A DNA stretch of 64,000 nt from positions 2,542,001 to 2,606,000 of the forward strand of contig CM062382.1 in assembly GCA_031310005.1 (NCBI GenBank), read 5' to 3'. A program made the position numbers and the translations under genes. Below the pieces are notes generated by a model that worked only from the letters and a program-made list of their open reading frames with translations, was not told where the DNA came from and did not search any database. The DNA is from Dactylellina haptotyla (lineage: Eukaryota > Ascomycota > Orbiliomycetes > Orbiliales > Orbiliaceae). This document shows, one piece after another, positions 12,919-23,122 of this stretch (within the stretch, counting starts at the first letter, position 1; the number at the start of each line of letters is the position of its first letter).

Positions 12919-14198
12919 GGTGGTGATCGTGGTGGTATTGTTTCCGAGATGTTTTAGAGTAATGCCTTCAAGCGTATATAAAATCGATATGCGGATTGTG
13001 CAACGTCAGCGACGACGTTTGATACACAATCAGAGGCCAAGGTCGTACAAACGACCAAACCCCACTGCAGCCCCGGATTCTATTGTTAACATCAAACGAA
13101 AGACGGCGGTGCTCTCTGTGTTTGGTGGAGGGCGGGCCTACTCGGTCTCGTCTTGGTCGAAAGTCCCTGGTTTGAGGGTCCTTCACGTCGAGGATGGATT
13201 AAGCTTAAAACTTTTTTTGTCTCGCTAATGTGACCAGAGAGAGCAACTTCGAGGCGGTACAGATCTCTGTCGTTCATAGCCACAAGCCGCCTCTCTTCGA
13301 GTTAGTCTGCACCGCCCAATTACGTACGTTGACCCCTGCACTCGTGTCTGGCCGGATTCCGGAAGTCGCGAAAATTCTCAGCACCATTCCGAAAGTCGCT
13401 GAGGAAACGTTAACCACGTTGAGTTCGGTTGAATATGCGGTAAGAATATAGTAATCCCACCCGTGCTCCGGAATACGATGTACGCGGAACGCATGTCGCC
13501 AGTCGCAGCCAAGCTTTGTGCATTTTTCTCGCTCGTTTCTTTCTCGGGCTATTCGACCACTCAGAATCTGCCGGACGAGGGGCTGGCTGACTTAGCTGCT
13601 AAAACATCCTTATTCATCACCTCCAAAGCGAAAAGAACGGAGCGTTTTGACCTTCGTCTGGTCAAACATTGATGAGAATATCAGAAAATACGGTCGCGCT
13701 ACTGCGGGCCTAACGTTTGCGCTACGCCTGTTTCTCGCTCTTCCCCGGCCACGGAGGAAGCCTTGTCTGTCACCCACCTATATAGACCCTTTAAGACCCT
13801 CAGACTTGCATTGCAGGCGATTCCGCTCTCTTCCGTCGACTAAACATACCGATATCAATTGCTGCTCACCGCAGATAAACTACTCAACATACCAAGAACG
13901 AAAACCGTCCGTGTTGTTTTCTCGTTTGTTGTGCGACTGCCCAACCTCACCCGCAACACACGCTAGAAAGGGGCCTCGAGGACGGCCGGGGAACCACGAG
14001 ACACACCGTCCTTTGCTCTGCCGCCAATCACTCGCCTGCCGGAAAATCCGACTGAATACATCACACGACGTTCGCCTCCGACTCATCTTCCGCCTTTTAT
14101 AAACTCTCGCACGATCCGTTTCCTGTGAGATTAGCACACGCGCACGGCGCATCGCCTTCAATCAGCATCGTAATCGCCCACAGGACCGACCGCCCACC
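12919..14198. promoter_or_regulatory. Divergent intergenic region between Sen15-like and DUF2434-like genes
   Basis: A 1.28-kb spacer with head-to-head genes on either side. It must hold promoter elements for both, including a TATA-like site near the right-hand gene. The frames inside it are not convincing as genes; part of the right half is probably 5' leader of the plus-strand gene. Confidence 0.5.
14098..14103 (+). promoter_or_regulatory. TATA-box candidate (TATAAA)
   Basis: TATAAA lies 96 nt upstream of the ATG at 14199 in a pyrimidine-rich setting. The spacing suits a fungal TATA element. Position is the only evidence. Confidence 0.4.
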
Positions 14199-15499
14199 AT
14201 GGCTGATCAAAGCCCAACTTCCACCACAAATCCCGGCCCTCCTGCCGCTGGAAATCGACCGCGAGGCAACTCTCTTGTTCAGTCAATACGGCGCGCTTCA
14301 GTATCTATCATGGACGCTCCGATGCCATCTGGGTTTTTCCAGGTGGCTGGGGAAATTTCTGCGCAGGCAAGAACCGCCACCGACATCGAGAAGGACGAAA
14401 AATTTCACGCCAAGAGAATAGAGATGATACGGCGGAATACGATTACAGAAGAAGAGGCGTCGCAGTTGGAGCGGCCGGGCGGACCCTCACGCGAAAACAG
14501 TCAGATTATAGACAAGGAGGCTGGGTCCAGCACCTCCTGCGACAACAGAATACTTACAGCGGAGGAAATCGCTGCTGGAGTTCTATATCCCGGAGAGGAA
14601 GAGGTCAAGCTTACGAAATGGCAGGCTACGAAGAAATTCCTTGCTGCTTTCTGGAAATGGTTCTGCACACCGATGGTGAGTTGGTTCGAATTGGGTATAT
14701 CTTGACACGGGATTTCGAACGACTAACATTTCGATAGGGTTTCCTTATCACCCTATACTTCCTCCTCGTTGTCGCGTGGGGTGGAATGATTTTCCTGCTT
14801 CTTTGTAATGCCGCTCCGGCAATGAGAGGACCATATGGTGCCAACGACAAGCGCTCGGCTCGCAGTATCTGGATCGAAATCGACTCGCAGGTTCTCAACG
14901 CCCTCTTCTGCGTTACCGGATTTGGTCTGATCCCATGGCGGTTCCGAGATTTCTACTACCTAATGCGATATCGAACCAAAAATGACCCGGTTGCTTTGAA
15001 CCATCTTGCCAACATTCACCGTGGCTGGTTCCGAGTCGACGACAAGGGACCTCGAACTTATCCTCTGCGTTATATCGGAAGCGATGAGGAAGATCTCTCC
15101 CAGTCCACCACCACACAACAAACGGCACATACCCACCGAACTATTTCTCGAACTAGGACGGGTCAACACGCTACTCCTACGGCACTCTGGAAATTGGATC
15201 TTGTCATCTGGTTTTACGTTTGGAATACGATTTTCCAAGCTATTCTTGCTGGTGGTATGTGGGGTATGAACAGATATGTTAGACCATCCTGGTACACTGC
15301 TCTTTTCATCGTTCTTGGTTTCGGAACTGCTATCGCCGCTGGCGTCGTTATCGGATTCGAAGGGAAACGAATCAAGAAAATCGAAGGCTCCCCGTTGAAC
15401 CGGTTGCCACTGGATAAGATTAGCGATGAAGACAGAGCAGAGATTATCTCAAAGAAATCGGAGAAGAAATGGTGGAAGTTTATCGATCGTGACAACTAA
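14199..15499 (+). CDS. Polytopic membrane protein, DUF2434-like
   Basis: Two exons, 14199-14675 and 14738-15499, joined across a 62-nt intron with donor GTGAGT and acceptor GATAG (phase 0). The product is 412 residues. Residues 1-155 are hydrophilic, Ser/Thr/Glu-rich and presumably cytosolic. Four hydrophobic segments follow: right after the splice junction (GFLITLYFLLVVAWGGMIFL), about 205-225 (an LFCVTGFGLIPWRF region), about 315-340 (IWFYVWNTIFQAILAGG) and about 350-370. The PMGFLIT and LLCNAAPAM motifs and the overall layout resemble the fungal DUF2434 family, whose function is unknown. The family call is from memory and moderately sure. ATG choice: good context (CCACCATGG) and a TATA-like site about 96 nt upstream. 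Confidence 0.85.
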
Positions 15500-15920
15500 G
15501 CACATGACTAAAATGGGAACAAAAATGGAAAATAAAAAATGTTTTGTAAAAGCATTCATCGGATTCGACATATAAAATATTGGACTTTGGAGGAAAGGAC
15601 ATCTGTACCACTTTTCGAGTCAAAAACGAACATAGCGTGACACGATACGAGTTTTTCTTTTTGCGGGCGATTTTCCTTATCACAATTCTTTTCACCTCTT
15701 CTTTTCGATCAATGTATTCCTTTTAATACCGTTTCCTGTACCTTTCATATTTTGCATCTTCTTCTGCTTGATGATGATGTACAAGGCATTCATTGTACGG
15801 GTACTTTTGGCAATAATGGAGTTTCTTTCTTGTATGATATCGATTCGGTACCAAATATTAGACTAGTGGTATAAAAAACGACTACCATAACATACTCAGT
15901 GCTTACATTTAACACTACTA
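15500..15920. other. Convergent 3' spacer
   Basis: A 421-nt AT-rich spacer between the stop codons of two convergent genes. It probably holds both 3' untranslated regions. No other element was seen. Confidence 0.6.
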
Positions 15921-16955
15921 TCAAACCAAAAAACCCAAAGTAACAACGAAGAAAGATCCCACCAATCCGGTCGCTGGACGTAATAAAATACTACCACTAG
16001 TACTAACATCGAGGCTAGTGGCAAGTGGGCGAGACCCAGGTGTCAACTTATCAGCTTTCAAACAGACAGGCGTTATTTCCAGTGGCTTATCTTGCCAAGA
16101 GCTAAACCATATGTCGTATTCCATCGTCTCGTTGTCGTATAAATGCGGTCCTGCGATCAAAAACCAAGTATGTATGTGCAACGTCGCTAGATCGTAAGAT
16201 TCCAGGGCTGGTAGGATCTCTTTTGCTGTCGTGTCATTGAACCACGGCTCAAATGACTCGCCGGTGTCTTTGTCGTAGCCGTAAATATTAATTTTTTTCG
16301 GGTTTGGTGGCGCGGGTGCGATGTCTAAAAGTGCACCGTGCTATTAGTGAGTACTTCCCTCTACACCTATCTCCAGTTGCCTGGTAGACATACTTTTAAG
16401 TTGAATGGCGTCAGGGTTATCTGCCTCCCAGCAACCTTCTAAAGACCCTTGATCGTATCCATTTGCATCGGTGCAGTTCAAAGCTCCCGTACTGGGCACA
16501 ACTTTGCAGAGACTTCCAATCGCATCGTATATTGCAGATCGACACCGGTCCTCTAGAAACCCGCAATTGTCCAATAAATCCAGATTGTTTAATGTGATGT
16601 TCGATTTGACCCGCAGAAGTAAGAACGCGCTCAGCTGTCGGTCGATTTTCGAATCGTTGAATGAGGTAATATAACTAGGCGCAGGGGTTATCGAGAAGGC
16701 GGAGCTATAGCTCTCGTATGTAGTAGAATTTACATCTTTTTGCCAGAACGAGACATATATTCCAACTTTGGCGTTCCAGAGAACTCCACTTTCGACCTGC
16801 GATACAACGATATCGGGCCCTACAAAGTTATAGGAACCGGTGGCATTGAAGAAGTTACTTGGGCCGACTTTGGTTCCATCATCCGCGCAATGAGATCTGG
16901 TGATTACTGATAGTAGAGAGATATAAAGCTGAAGAGCTCTCCGCATTGCATGCAA
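15921..16955 (-). CDS. Secreted, probably GPI-anchored surface protein, unknown family
   Basis: Two exons on the minus strand, 16955-16394 and 16324-15921, joined across a 69-nt intron (donor GTATGT, branch-like CTAAT, acceptor TTTTAG; phase 1). The product is 321 residues. The N-terminus has a hydrophobic signal peptide (an LQLYISLLSVI core) ending near residue 24. The body carries many N-glycosylation sequons (NAT, NST, NDS, NIT, NCT, NET, NDT) and paired Cys (for example CGFLEDRC, SLCKV, GCW). The last about 20 residues are hydrophobic (VGSFFVVTLGFLV) after a Ser/Thr-rich stretch, which fits a GPI-attachment signal. I do not recognise a domain. A cell-wall or plasma-membrane surface role is inferred from these signals only. 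Confidence 0.8.
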
Positions 16956-17473
16956 TAAAGCTTGAATTTTGTATACTTGACAAGTGATTGGGTACTAGCT
17001 GATAGTAGGCTTCGGCTTTAGTGTATATAACGGTATTGAACTACGGGTCTCTGTATGGTATATGTTGCGCATATGACACTGTTTAAGAGAAATTTGACAT
17101 TTCAAAAATGGTTCAAGTCGCAAGCACTTATAAGATTCTCCTGATTAGAGAGCACGTAGGCCAAGCAACTGAAGGATGTTCAAATCAGGTTGTTGCGTAT
17201 TAAGGCTCTCTCGAACAAATAAACAATGAGCCTTCGGGCCATTATATTACGTCGTTTGTTTTTCAAATACGATCTAGTGTGGTTGATTTCAATACCGACA
17301 CTATCTTATGTGTTATTAAGAGCCTGCGGGAGTTATGCGCAGTTGCGGCCCAGCAGACAGGGTACCAGGATAAAAGCAACCAAAGAATGTGCAGAGTTGT
17401 TGGTTGACTTGGCGCAAACGGGGGCTGAAACTCGTTTCTTAACCATGGCGGGTTGACCTCAGATGATCGCATC

Positions 17474-17485
17474 GCGCTATAGCGC
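17474..17485. repeat. 12-bp perfect palindrome GCGCTATAGCGC
   Basis: GCGCTATAGCGC is self-complementary over all 12 bases and lies only 10 bp from a second, longer inverted repeat. It may be a protein-binding or structural site; there is no direct evidence of function. Confidence 0.85.
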
Positions 17486-17495
17486 TTGTGTGTTT

Positions 17496-17520
17496 ATTCG
17501 TTTTTTATTAAAAAACGAAT
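17496..17520. repeat. 25-nt inverted repeat with 12-bp arms
   Basis: Arms ATTCGTTTTTTA and TAAAAAACGAAT flank a single central T, so the site is a near-perfect palindrome able to form a cruciform or hairpin. It sits in a spacer between genes, about 175 bp left of the tRNA-like element. Confidence 0.9.
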
Positions 17521-17696
17521 AGATGTTTGCTTACTTTGTTTTGTGTCGATTGCAGTTTTGGTAATCTTAGGCGGAGCAGGGCTGGAGTATTCACATGGTA
17601 AGAATTGGTTAGTTTGAGCTTTCAGGGCCAGGGAAATATGTGAATATTCTGTATATATATTGCACAACATATAACTCTTTCATAACACAAAAAATA

Positions 17697-17845
17697 GAGC
17701 TTGTAGTGTAATGGTCACTTCGTCTTCACAGGGTTCGGCCCTTGCCCTGTAAATATAAGGGTCAAGAAAGATTCCAAGAAGATGTAAGAGAACACACCTT
17801 CTATATTTCAGGAAGGGGACCTTGGTTCGAATCCAAGCTTGCTCA
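17697..17845 (+). tRNA. tRNA-like Pol III element, intron-containing or degenerate
   Basis: The left end reads like a tRNA 5' half: a 7-base GAGCTTG, then TAGTGTAATGG, which fits the internal A box. The right end has a perfect B box (GGTTCGAATCC) inside a T arm (CTTGG TTCGAAT CCAAG) followed by CTTGCTC and A. The two 7-base ends pair at five of seven positions (two T-T mismatches). The A and B boxes are about 110 nt apart, so about 75 nt of extra sequence must be an intron or an insertion. I could not settle the anticodon: the loop near CTTCACA has no single fold with a matched anticodon stem. It may be an intron-containing tRNA, a pseudo-tRNA or a tRNA-derived element. T-rich sequence follows within about 40 nt. 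Confidence 0.35.
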
Positions 17846-18428
17846 TTCATTCTTGACTTGAATACTCGGTATTCTTTAATTTTTAGTTCTTTTAGGGTAG
17901 CTTTCCATGAGCTTCGACCATGAACTAGTAACGAACTAAGTGCGGGTGGATCCTTCACCAGTAGTATTGCGTACATTACGCGCATTTTGATTTGGCAGTT
18001 TTGATGATGTTACTTAAGCTTACGAACGCATTTCGGAAAGGTCTCAGAGGCGCTTTGTACTACCTACAATAAAGTTGGCAAGGTTCGTCGCGCCTTTAGC
18101 ATGGCGTCAGTAAGCTCGAGTTCGAGAGGAGTGGCCGGCTGGGCAAAAAATGCAACAGGGATCCTTGAATATATGTGTTGTCGCCCAAGTGCCCGACCTT
18201 GAGGTCTGATGATCGCTGCGATTTTCCGATAACCGTGAATAAAAGATGATTATCAGTCTCGCTCGACACTCCAACCGTCTATCATGGGGTTCTTTCCGTC
18301 CTCTCAAGAAAATATGAGGCCCTTGGGGTTTAGGACTCTAGGAGATCTCGGTCCCGTATGCCTCATAGAAACATCAATTTCCCCTCAAAGTTGCTTGAGC
18401 TGTCACCGCACTTATATCACTAGGAAAC

Positions 18429-19610
18429 ATGTACCCGCCATTCCATTTCCAAGTTCCCCCAAAGCAATACGCTAACAGTTATCCCGATATCCATTCGAAA
18501 CACGGCAAAATGTGTTCGTACGGCCTGTGTTCGTGCGGCAGAAAAGCGGCCGCAGCATACACAATCTTCATAGTTGTTGTGCTGGCGGTCGTTGTTATTG
18601 CAATCACTCAAATACATCCGAGACCCGGGCCCCGACAATTTCATAAAGGACCGGCTGATTTATTTGGGAACGACCATCCGAGGGGCCGCCGACCTCTGAC
18701 TGGAGAGCTGTTACCCGGTGGGGATCTCGGGTCGCCACCGAATAACCCATTTGCTATACCTCCCACGAAAACGTCTACCGTGGCGGAGGCGACTCCCACG
18801 GCAGTGGATGAGCTTGAGCCAACTTATAATCGAGAGTTGTATGGTGCGAATACACCGAGTTACGAAAAGGCCTTGAAAGATCAAGAAAAGGAGATGAATA
18901 AAATCGATAAAGATGCTGATGATAGTGACACTTCTGAAGACGGAGACGGGAACATTGAGTCTCCCAAGGAAGTTAAAATGACACCAAACTTTGAAGAAAT
19001 TGAGAAAGGTATACTCTCTCAAGATTCTAGGCTCGCTGTGGAAGCGAAAGCAAGAGCGAAAGCTGCAGAGGAAGAGAGTGAAAACGTGGAGGAGAATGTG
19101 AAAACCAAGAGCTCTGAAGGGGTAGATTCAAAACAAAAACAGGAAAAAGAGAAAAAGCCCAGTAATCCCAAAGACACCGGAGCAGAAAAGTTTGTTCAAG
19201 ATATTGAGAAGGGCGAAACAGCAAAGACTGAAGATACCCTTGAGGTTGGGGGGATTAGAAATCCGGCGAACCAGGATGTGCAAACGAGGAGACACATTCA
19301 GAACATCAAGAATGCTCAGGCGTCTCTTGATGAGATCAATCGAAATATTGGTCTCAAGACCTCGGCAAATGGACTCCAAAATATTAAAAATTTACGAGTG
19401 GATGAAATCGAGCACCTGGAAAAAGTCGTAGCTATTGAAGAAGAGGCTGCGAAGGCTAAAATTGATAAACAGCTAAGGGATTACAACGAGAAACGAGACC
19501 ACTCAAGGAGTCTAGGGCAACAGCTCAATATTGCTCCCAAAGTGGAAAAAAAACAAGGTCCAGATATGGATGAAAAACTCACGAACATTCTAAACAAAAA
19601 CGAGTTCTAG
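18429..19610 (+). CDS. Single-pass membrane protein with long charged coiled-coil tail
   Basis: One exon, 393 residues. A short N-terminal part with CSYGLCSC is followed by one transmembrane segment (residues about 40-60, YTIFIVVVLAVVVIAIT). Residues about 65-130 are Pro/Gly/Thr-rich, and the rest is highly charged (Glu, Lys, Asp), mostly disordered or coiled-coil, with Ala/Glu/Lys runs near 200-240 and 340-360. CSYGLCSC could be palmitoylated. No known domain is recognised. Low-complexity composition of this kind is typical of fast-evolving, lineage-restricted proteins. The next gene downstream on the same strand is also an unknown membrane protein. Confidence 0.75.
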   Translation: MYPPFHFQVPPKQYANSYPDIHSKHGKMCSYGLCSCGRKAAAAYTIFIVVVLAVVVIAITQIHPRPGPRQFHKGPADLFGNDHPRGRRPLTGELLPGGDLGSPPNNPFAIPPTKTSTVAEATPTAVDELEPTYNRELYGANTPSYEKALKDQEKEMNKIDKDADDSDTSEDGDGNIESPKEVKMTPNFEEIEKGILSQDSRLAVEAKARAKAAEEESENVEENVKTKSSEGVDSKQKQEKEKKPSNPKDTGAEKFVQDIEKGETAKTEDTLEVGGIRNPANQDVQTRRHIQNIKNAQASLDEINRNIGLKTSANGLQNIKNLRVDEIEHLEKVVAIEEEAAKAKIDKQLRDYNEKRDHSRSLGQQLNIAPKVEKKQGPDMDEKLTNILNKNEF

Positions 19611-20196
19611 GCGATACTATAGCATTCAAAAATACAGCGACTTCCCAGAATCAATGAAGCATCCTGATATTTATTTTTTCTGATTACATATTGTTTTTTC
19701 TCTTTCGGCGACTTCAGTTTATATTATTATTCTCTAGATGCTGCTAGTACAATAAATTGGTGTTCTGATATCAATTGTATGCTTTGTAGATCTGAGTTAT
19801 TATGTAGATCGTGACGGGGGATAAGCATCTCGTTATTGCATATCTGGAGCGAATATTAGCTAAATTATAAATATAGGAATTCACTAAATATATCTCTCTG
19901 AGTTACAATTAGTCTCTATTTAGCTATTCAACAAGCAGTCTCTTTGGGAATTTAACTTTAATACAGGGTGGCAGGGTGGTATCTTAAATCGCCCTCGAAC
20001 TTAAATCGTCCAAATACGAAAAACATCGAAACTCTCACAATGGGGAATAAGGTCCTCTTCTTCTTGTGTTCAATTATTTTCAGAGTACCCAGGTGCATTC
20101 GCCGTCGCAGATCCCACTCGAAACGACAGTCTAGTCAGGGAAACCGCCTACGACGGAGATCTTAAATATTCAGAAAGCAGCAGGAAGGTTGAATAT
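19611..20196. other. AT-rich spacer; right end probably coding
   Basis: The left part is AT-rich 3' sequence with nothing notable. From 20084, just after a TTTTCAG acceptor-like site, to 20196 the frame of the next gene stays open and has protein-like composition (for example AVADPTRNDSLVRETAYDGD). It is therefore probably part of that gene's true 5' exon. I could not identify the upstream exon with a start codon. Confidence 0.5.
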
Positions 20197-22476
20197 ATGT
20201 ACGAACCGGAGCTGCGCTTCGAGCGTGAAAGCTCGCGAGAGGAGAAGCGTCATGAAGCGATGAGAATTGCGTTTACGTATTCCTTACTGAATATCACCAC
20301 AATCGTGATGATTCACCTTCTCATCGCGCCGGTATTGAGTCCGCATGAATTCAACGCGGTGATATCATCGAAGAGCGGGATCGCTGTATTCAAAGCGGTT
20401 TGTGCGATTTGGGCGCTCATTACCGCTTTTTATAATTTCATGCTCGGGTGGTGCGGATATAGGTGGCTGATTAAAAAATGGAAGAGGGAAATGGAGAGCA
20501 CGGTGGGACACTGGAATAGATATCGCGATCCGAAATCCGAAAGTGTAGCGGGGGGCGGAGACGAAGAAATGCCGAAAGTGCCTTCTCCGCAAGAACATCT
20601 GGAACCGGCGTTGGGATCAAGAGCGTGGTTTGCGAATAACAATCCGTACACGGCAGCGAGAAGGACACATTCAGGAACATTTGCGGCTGCCAGGAGAGGT
20701 AAACGGTTTTCGTATCCTGTGGAACATTATCGGACTTATATCGAACCCGAGCCGATTCTCGAGGAGACTGGAGACTGTGAAGCAGATCTTGAGATTGAAA
20801 CATGGCATGATGCATTTGAAGACAAAGACGTTTATATATCCGATGCGAGAATTAAGACAATAAATGACAAGTTCCGGGTCAGTGTAAATTATGCGGATAG
20901 TTATCCGTTTCCGAAAGAAGAGACCGAAGGAGGTGGAAGTTCGACGACTACTTGGTCAAATTCTGCAACCTCTGCTGGAGAACTGGCACGAAAACGCAGA
21001 AGTACTAAGGACGTGAAGAAAGAGGATACAAATCTGGAGGTAGGAAACCATAATACTGAGGAGCTTGCCTGCAGTTCTCCAACCTGCGGGAAAGCGAAAG
21101 TTGAGGGAACTGGTTCTGGACCTTCGAGTATTCATTCCTCGAATAAAGGTTCATCATCCTCGAGACCTTGCGATGGGCAGAGGAAGCATTCAAATAAGCC
21201 TACCGATCAAGATGGTCGAGTATCAAGTAGTGAGGGGTCGTCAAATATCTCTAGCGAGCATGTCGAAATGTCGAAAGAACCCAAATCTACGACTGAAAGC
21301 TCTGAAAGCGAGGGGTTATCTGAAGAAAGAGGAAGATTGAAGTCGACTGCCAATTCTCAACCGGAGAGGAACCAGTCTCCCCAGGACTCCTTCAATGCCC
21401 GCTCAAGAGCGGTGAAAGATATCATGACTTATGGATCTTATCACGACCAACAAGCTGCTACACACCATATGAATCAAGCAATATGGTCGGAGATAGGAGA
21501 GCATATGGAAAGGCAAGCACTTAGGATACGAGAGCCTCCCCGACCAGAGAAAATTATAATGCAAGCAAAATTGCAAAGCCAGCAGAGCAGCCGCCGTTGG
21601 TGGGATTTGAAGGGCAAAAAAAAAGCCAAGGAAGAGTTCGAGATGGTAGACTTCAAGGATAAGGAGCCGGATTTTGAGAAGAGGGATTCGGGTCTGGATG
21701 GTCGAAGACGATATTTGCTTGTTGCTATTGGGTTTACGACCGTACTTATGACGCTGCTACCCCCGTTTTTAGCAATAGGAGGTGAGATTATCGCACACGA
21801 CTTTCAGTTCCAACATGCATGCGACAAGGTTAGATGGGATATTCGGCTCGATTCATCTGGTCTCCATCCGGAGCAAAACAACATCTACAACAGGGCTATA
21901 TTCAAAGACCGGCGGGGCAAAGGCTACGAGAAGGAATTCATGATGAACTTAGAGGGTATGAGCACTTATGGAAACGGCCTGGATCTTTCACTTGTAAACC
22001 AGAGGAGAGGCTATGTCTTCTACCTAAGCGACAGAGACCTAGCAAACCAACCGGATGGAGGCGAATATGTCAAATTCCCGTACCCCGTTGTGGTAGCGTA
22101 TGACATGCTTAAGCATACGTACTATGCCCACGACGATATTTGGAAAGATCTAAACGACGAGTCCTTTTTTGACAACGGAGCATTTATGAACGGAACAATG
22201 GGGATCTTTCCCAGCGAGGGGATATGGCTAGAGAAGAAGGAGAAGGATGGCTACTGCGGCCAGCCAAAAAGGGTATTGAAGAACGGGTACGATCAAAGGA
22301 TCATTTGGACTATGGTTGATAGTCGCACGGATTGCACAGTCCTAAGAGTCTGCGCTTCGGGAAAAGCGACAAGAAGACAGGTGGTGATTGCAACTGGGAT
22401 GATATTGCTACGGTTGACAATGTCTGCGACCTGCTGTTCCAAAGGCTCTGGCGATGCAGAACCAGTAGGAACATAA
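20197..22476 (+). CDS. Large multi-pass membrane protein, unknown; 3' end uncertain
   Basis: The longest frame from a Met gives 759 residues. Two hydrophobic segments lie near the N-terminus (about 25-45 and 62-86). A long Ser/Glu/Lys-rich, presumably disordered part covers about 110-500. A third hydrophobic segment lies at about 505-530, then a folded-looking C-terminal part containing Cys and the NGTMGIF sequon. No family is recognised. Both ends are doubtful. Upstream, the frame stays open and protein-like back to an acceptor-like site at 20081-20083. Downstream, the frame changes character near 22360, while another frame gives a Cys-rich continuation (KSDKKTGGDCNWDDI ... VCDLLF) to a stop at 22491-22493. 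Either a 53-nt intron (22287-22339, GTACGA...CACAG) or a 1-nt indel in the GGGAAAA run would join them. The gene follows the previous membrane-protein gene on the same strand. Confidence 0.65.
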   Translation: MYEPELRFERESSREEKRHEAMRIAFTYSLLNITTIVMIHLLIAPVLSPHEFNAVISSKSGIAVFKAVCAIWALITAFYNFMLGWCGYRWLIKKWKREMESTVGHWNRYRDPKSESVAGGGDEEMPKVPSPQEHLEPALGSRAWFANNNPYTAARRTHSGTFAAARRGKRFSYPVEHYRTYIEPEPILEETGDCEADLEIETWHDAFEDKDVYISDARIKTINDKFRVSVNYADSYPFPKEETEGGGSSTTTWSNSATSAGELARKRRSTKDVKKEDTNLEVGNHNTEELACSSPTCGKAKVEGTGSGPSSIHSSNKGSSSSRPCDGQRKHSNKPTDQDGRVSSSEGSSNISSEHVEMSKEPKSTTESSESEGLSEERGRLKSTANSQPERNQSPQDSFNARSRAVKDIMTYGSYHDQQAATHHMNQAIWSEIGEHMERQALRIREPPRPEKIIMQAKLQSQQSSRRWWDLKGKKKAKEEFEMVDFKDKEPDFEKRDSGLDGRRRYLLVAIGFTTVLMTLLPPFLAIGGEIIAHDFQFQHACDKVRWDIRLDSSGLHPEQNNIYNRAIFKDRRGKGYEKEFMMNLEGMSTYGNGLDLSLVNQRRGYVFYLSDRDLANQPDGGEYVKFPYPVVVAYDMLKHTYYAHDDIWKDLNDESFFDNGAFMNGTMGIFPSEGIWLEKKEKDGYCGQPKRVLKNGYDQRIIWTMVDSRTDCTVLRVCASGKATRRQVVIATGMILLRLTMSATCCSKGSGDAEPVGT

Positions 22477-22493
22477 AATGTGAAATTTGTTAA

Positions 22494-23122
22494 AATTAAG
22501 TGTTTCTCTGATATTATTGAGTGAAGTGTCATGTGCGATAATAATACAGCGTACTATTAAGTTTTGTGAACACGAGTACTCGCCCTGGTAGCTGCTTAAC
22601 TATGGCATTTGCCTTTATAAATTTAGCGTGTAGATCCTATATGGCATGGCAATTGTGACGAGCATGCACATGCCGCTAACATCCCATAGAAATCTCAATA
22701 CCCTTGTGCTATTTCTATGGACCGGAGCTAGCTACTTGTGTGCCTGAGTAAATTTCTGCACAATATTTCCCGGTTTACTACTCTCGGTGCTTATGGCTAC
22801 AATGTCTGGCAACCCATATGCCTGTTGCCCATATAACAAGACTGGTACACACACCTGCCAAGAATGCCCTCGTCCAGCAAGAGGAGGAAGGTCCGGAAAC
22901 ATTCCAGTGGAATAGTTTCAGCGAATAGCAGCGCTTTCCAGGCCACATGCGAAATCACACCCTTCTTGACCCATTCCACTGGCTTTCATCGCCGGTATCA
23001 CCATCCAGATTGAGTCAAGGGATGCTCATGAGCATGGCTTTCTGATTGCTTTCAACGACTTCATTCATCTGCCATTCGCTTTTTTCTTTTTACGTGCGCA
23101 ACCCAGCTCGATAGATAAACCG
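22494..23122. other. Intergenic spacer
   Basis: A 629-nt spacer between two plus-strand genes. It would hold the 3' end of one and the promoter of the other. No specific element was identified. Confidence 0.6.

Larger units (their letters stand above)
16956..18428. other. AT-rich spacer with tRNA-like element and palindromes
   Basis: A 1.47-kb spacer between divergent genes. Besides the tRNA-like element and the two palindromes listed separately, I see no gene. A 76-codon frame at 17226-17456 has no recognisable features. Confidence 0.5.
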
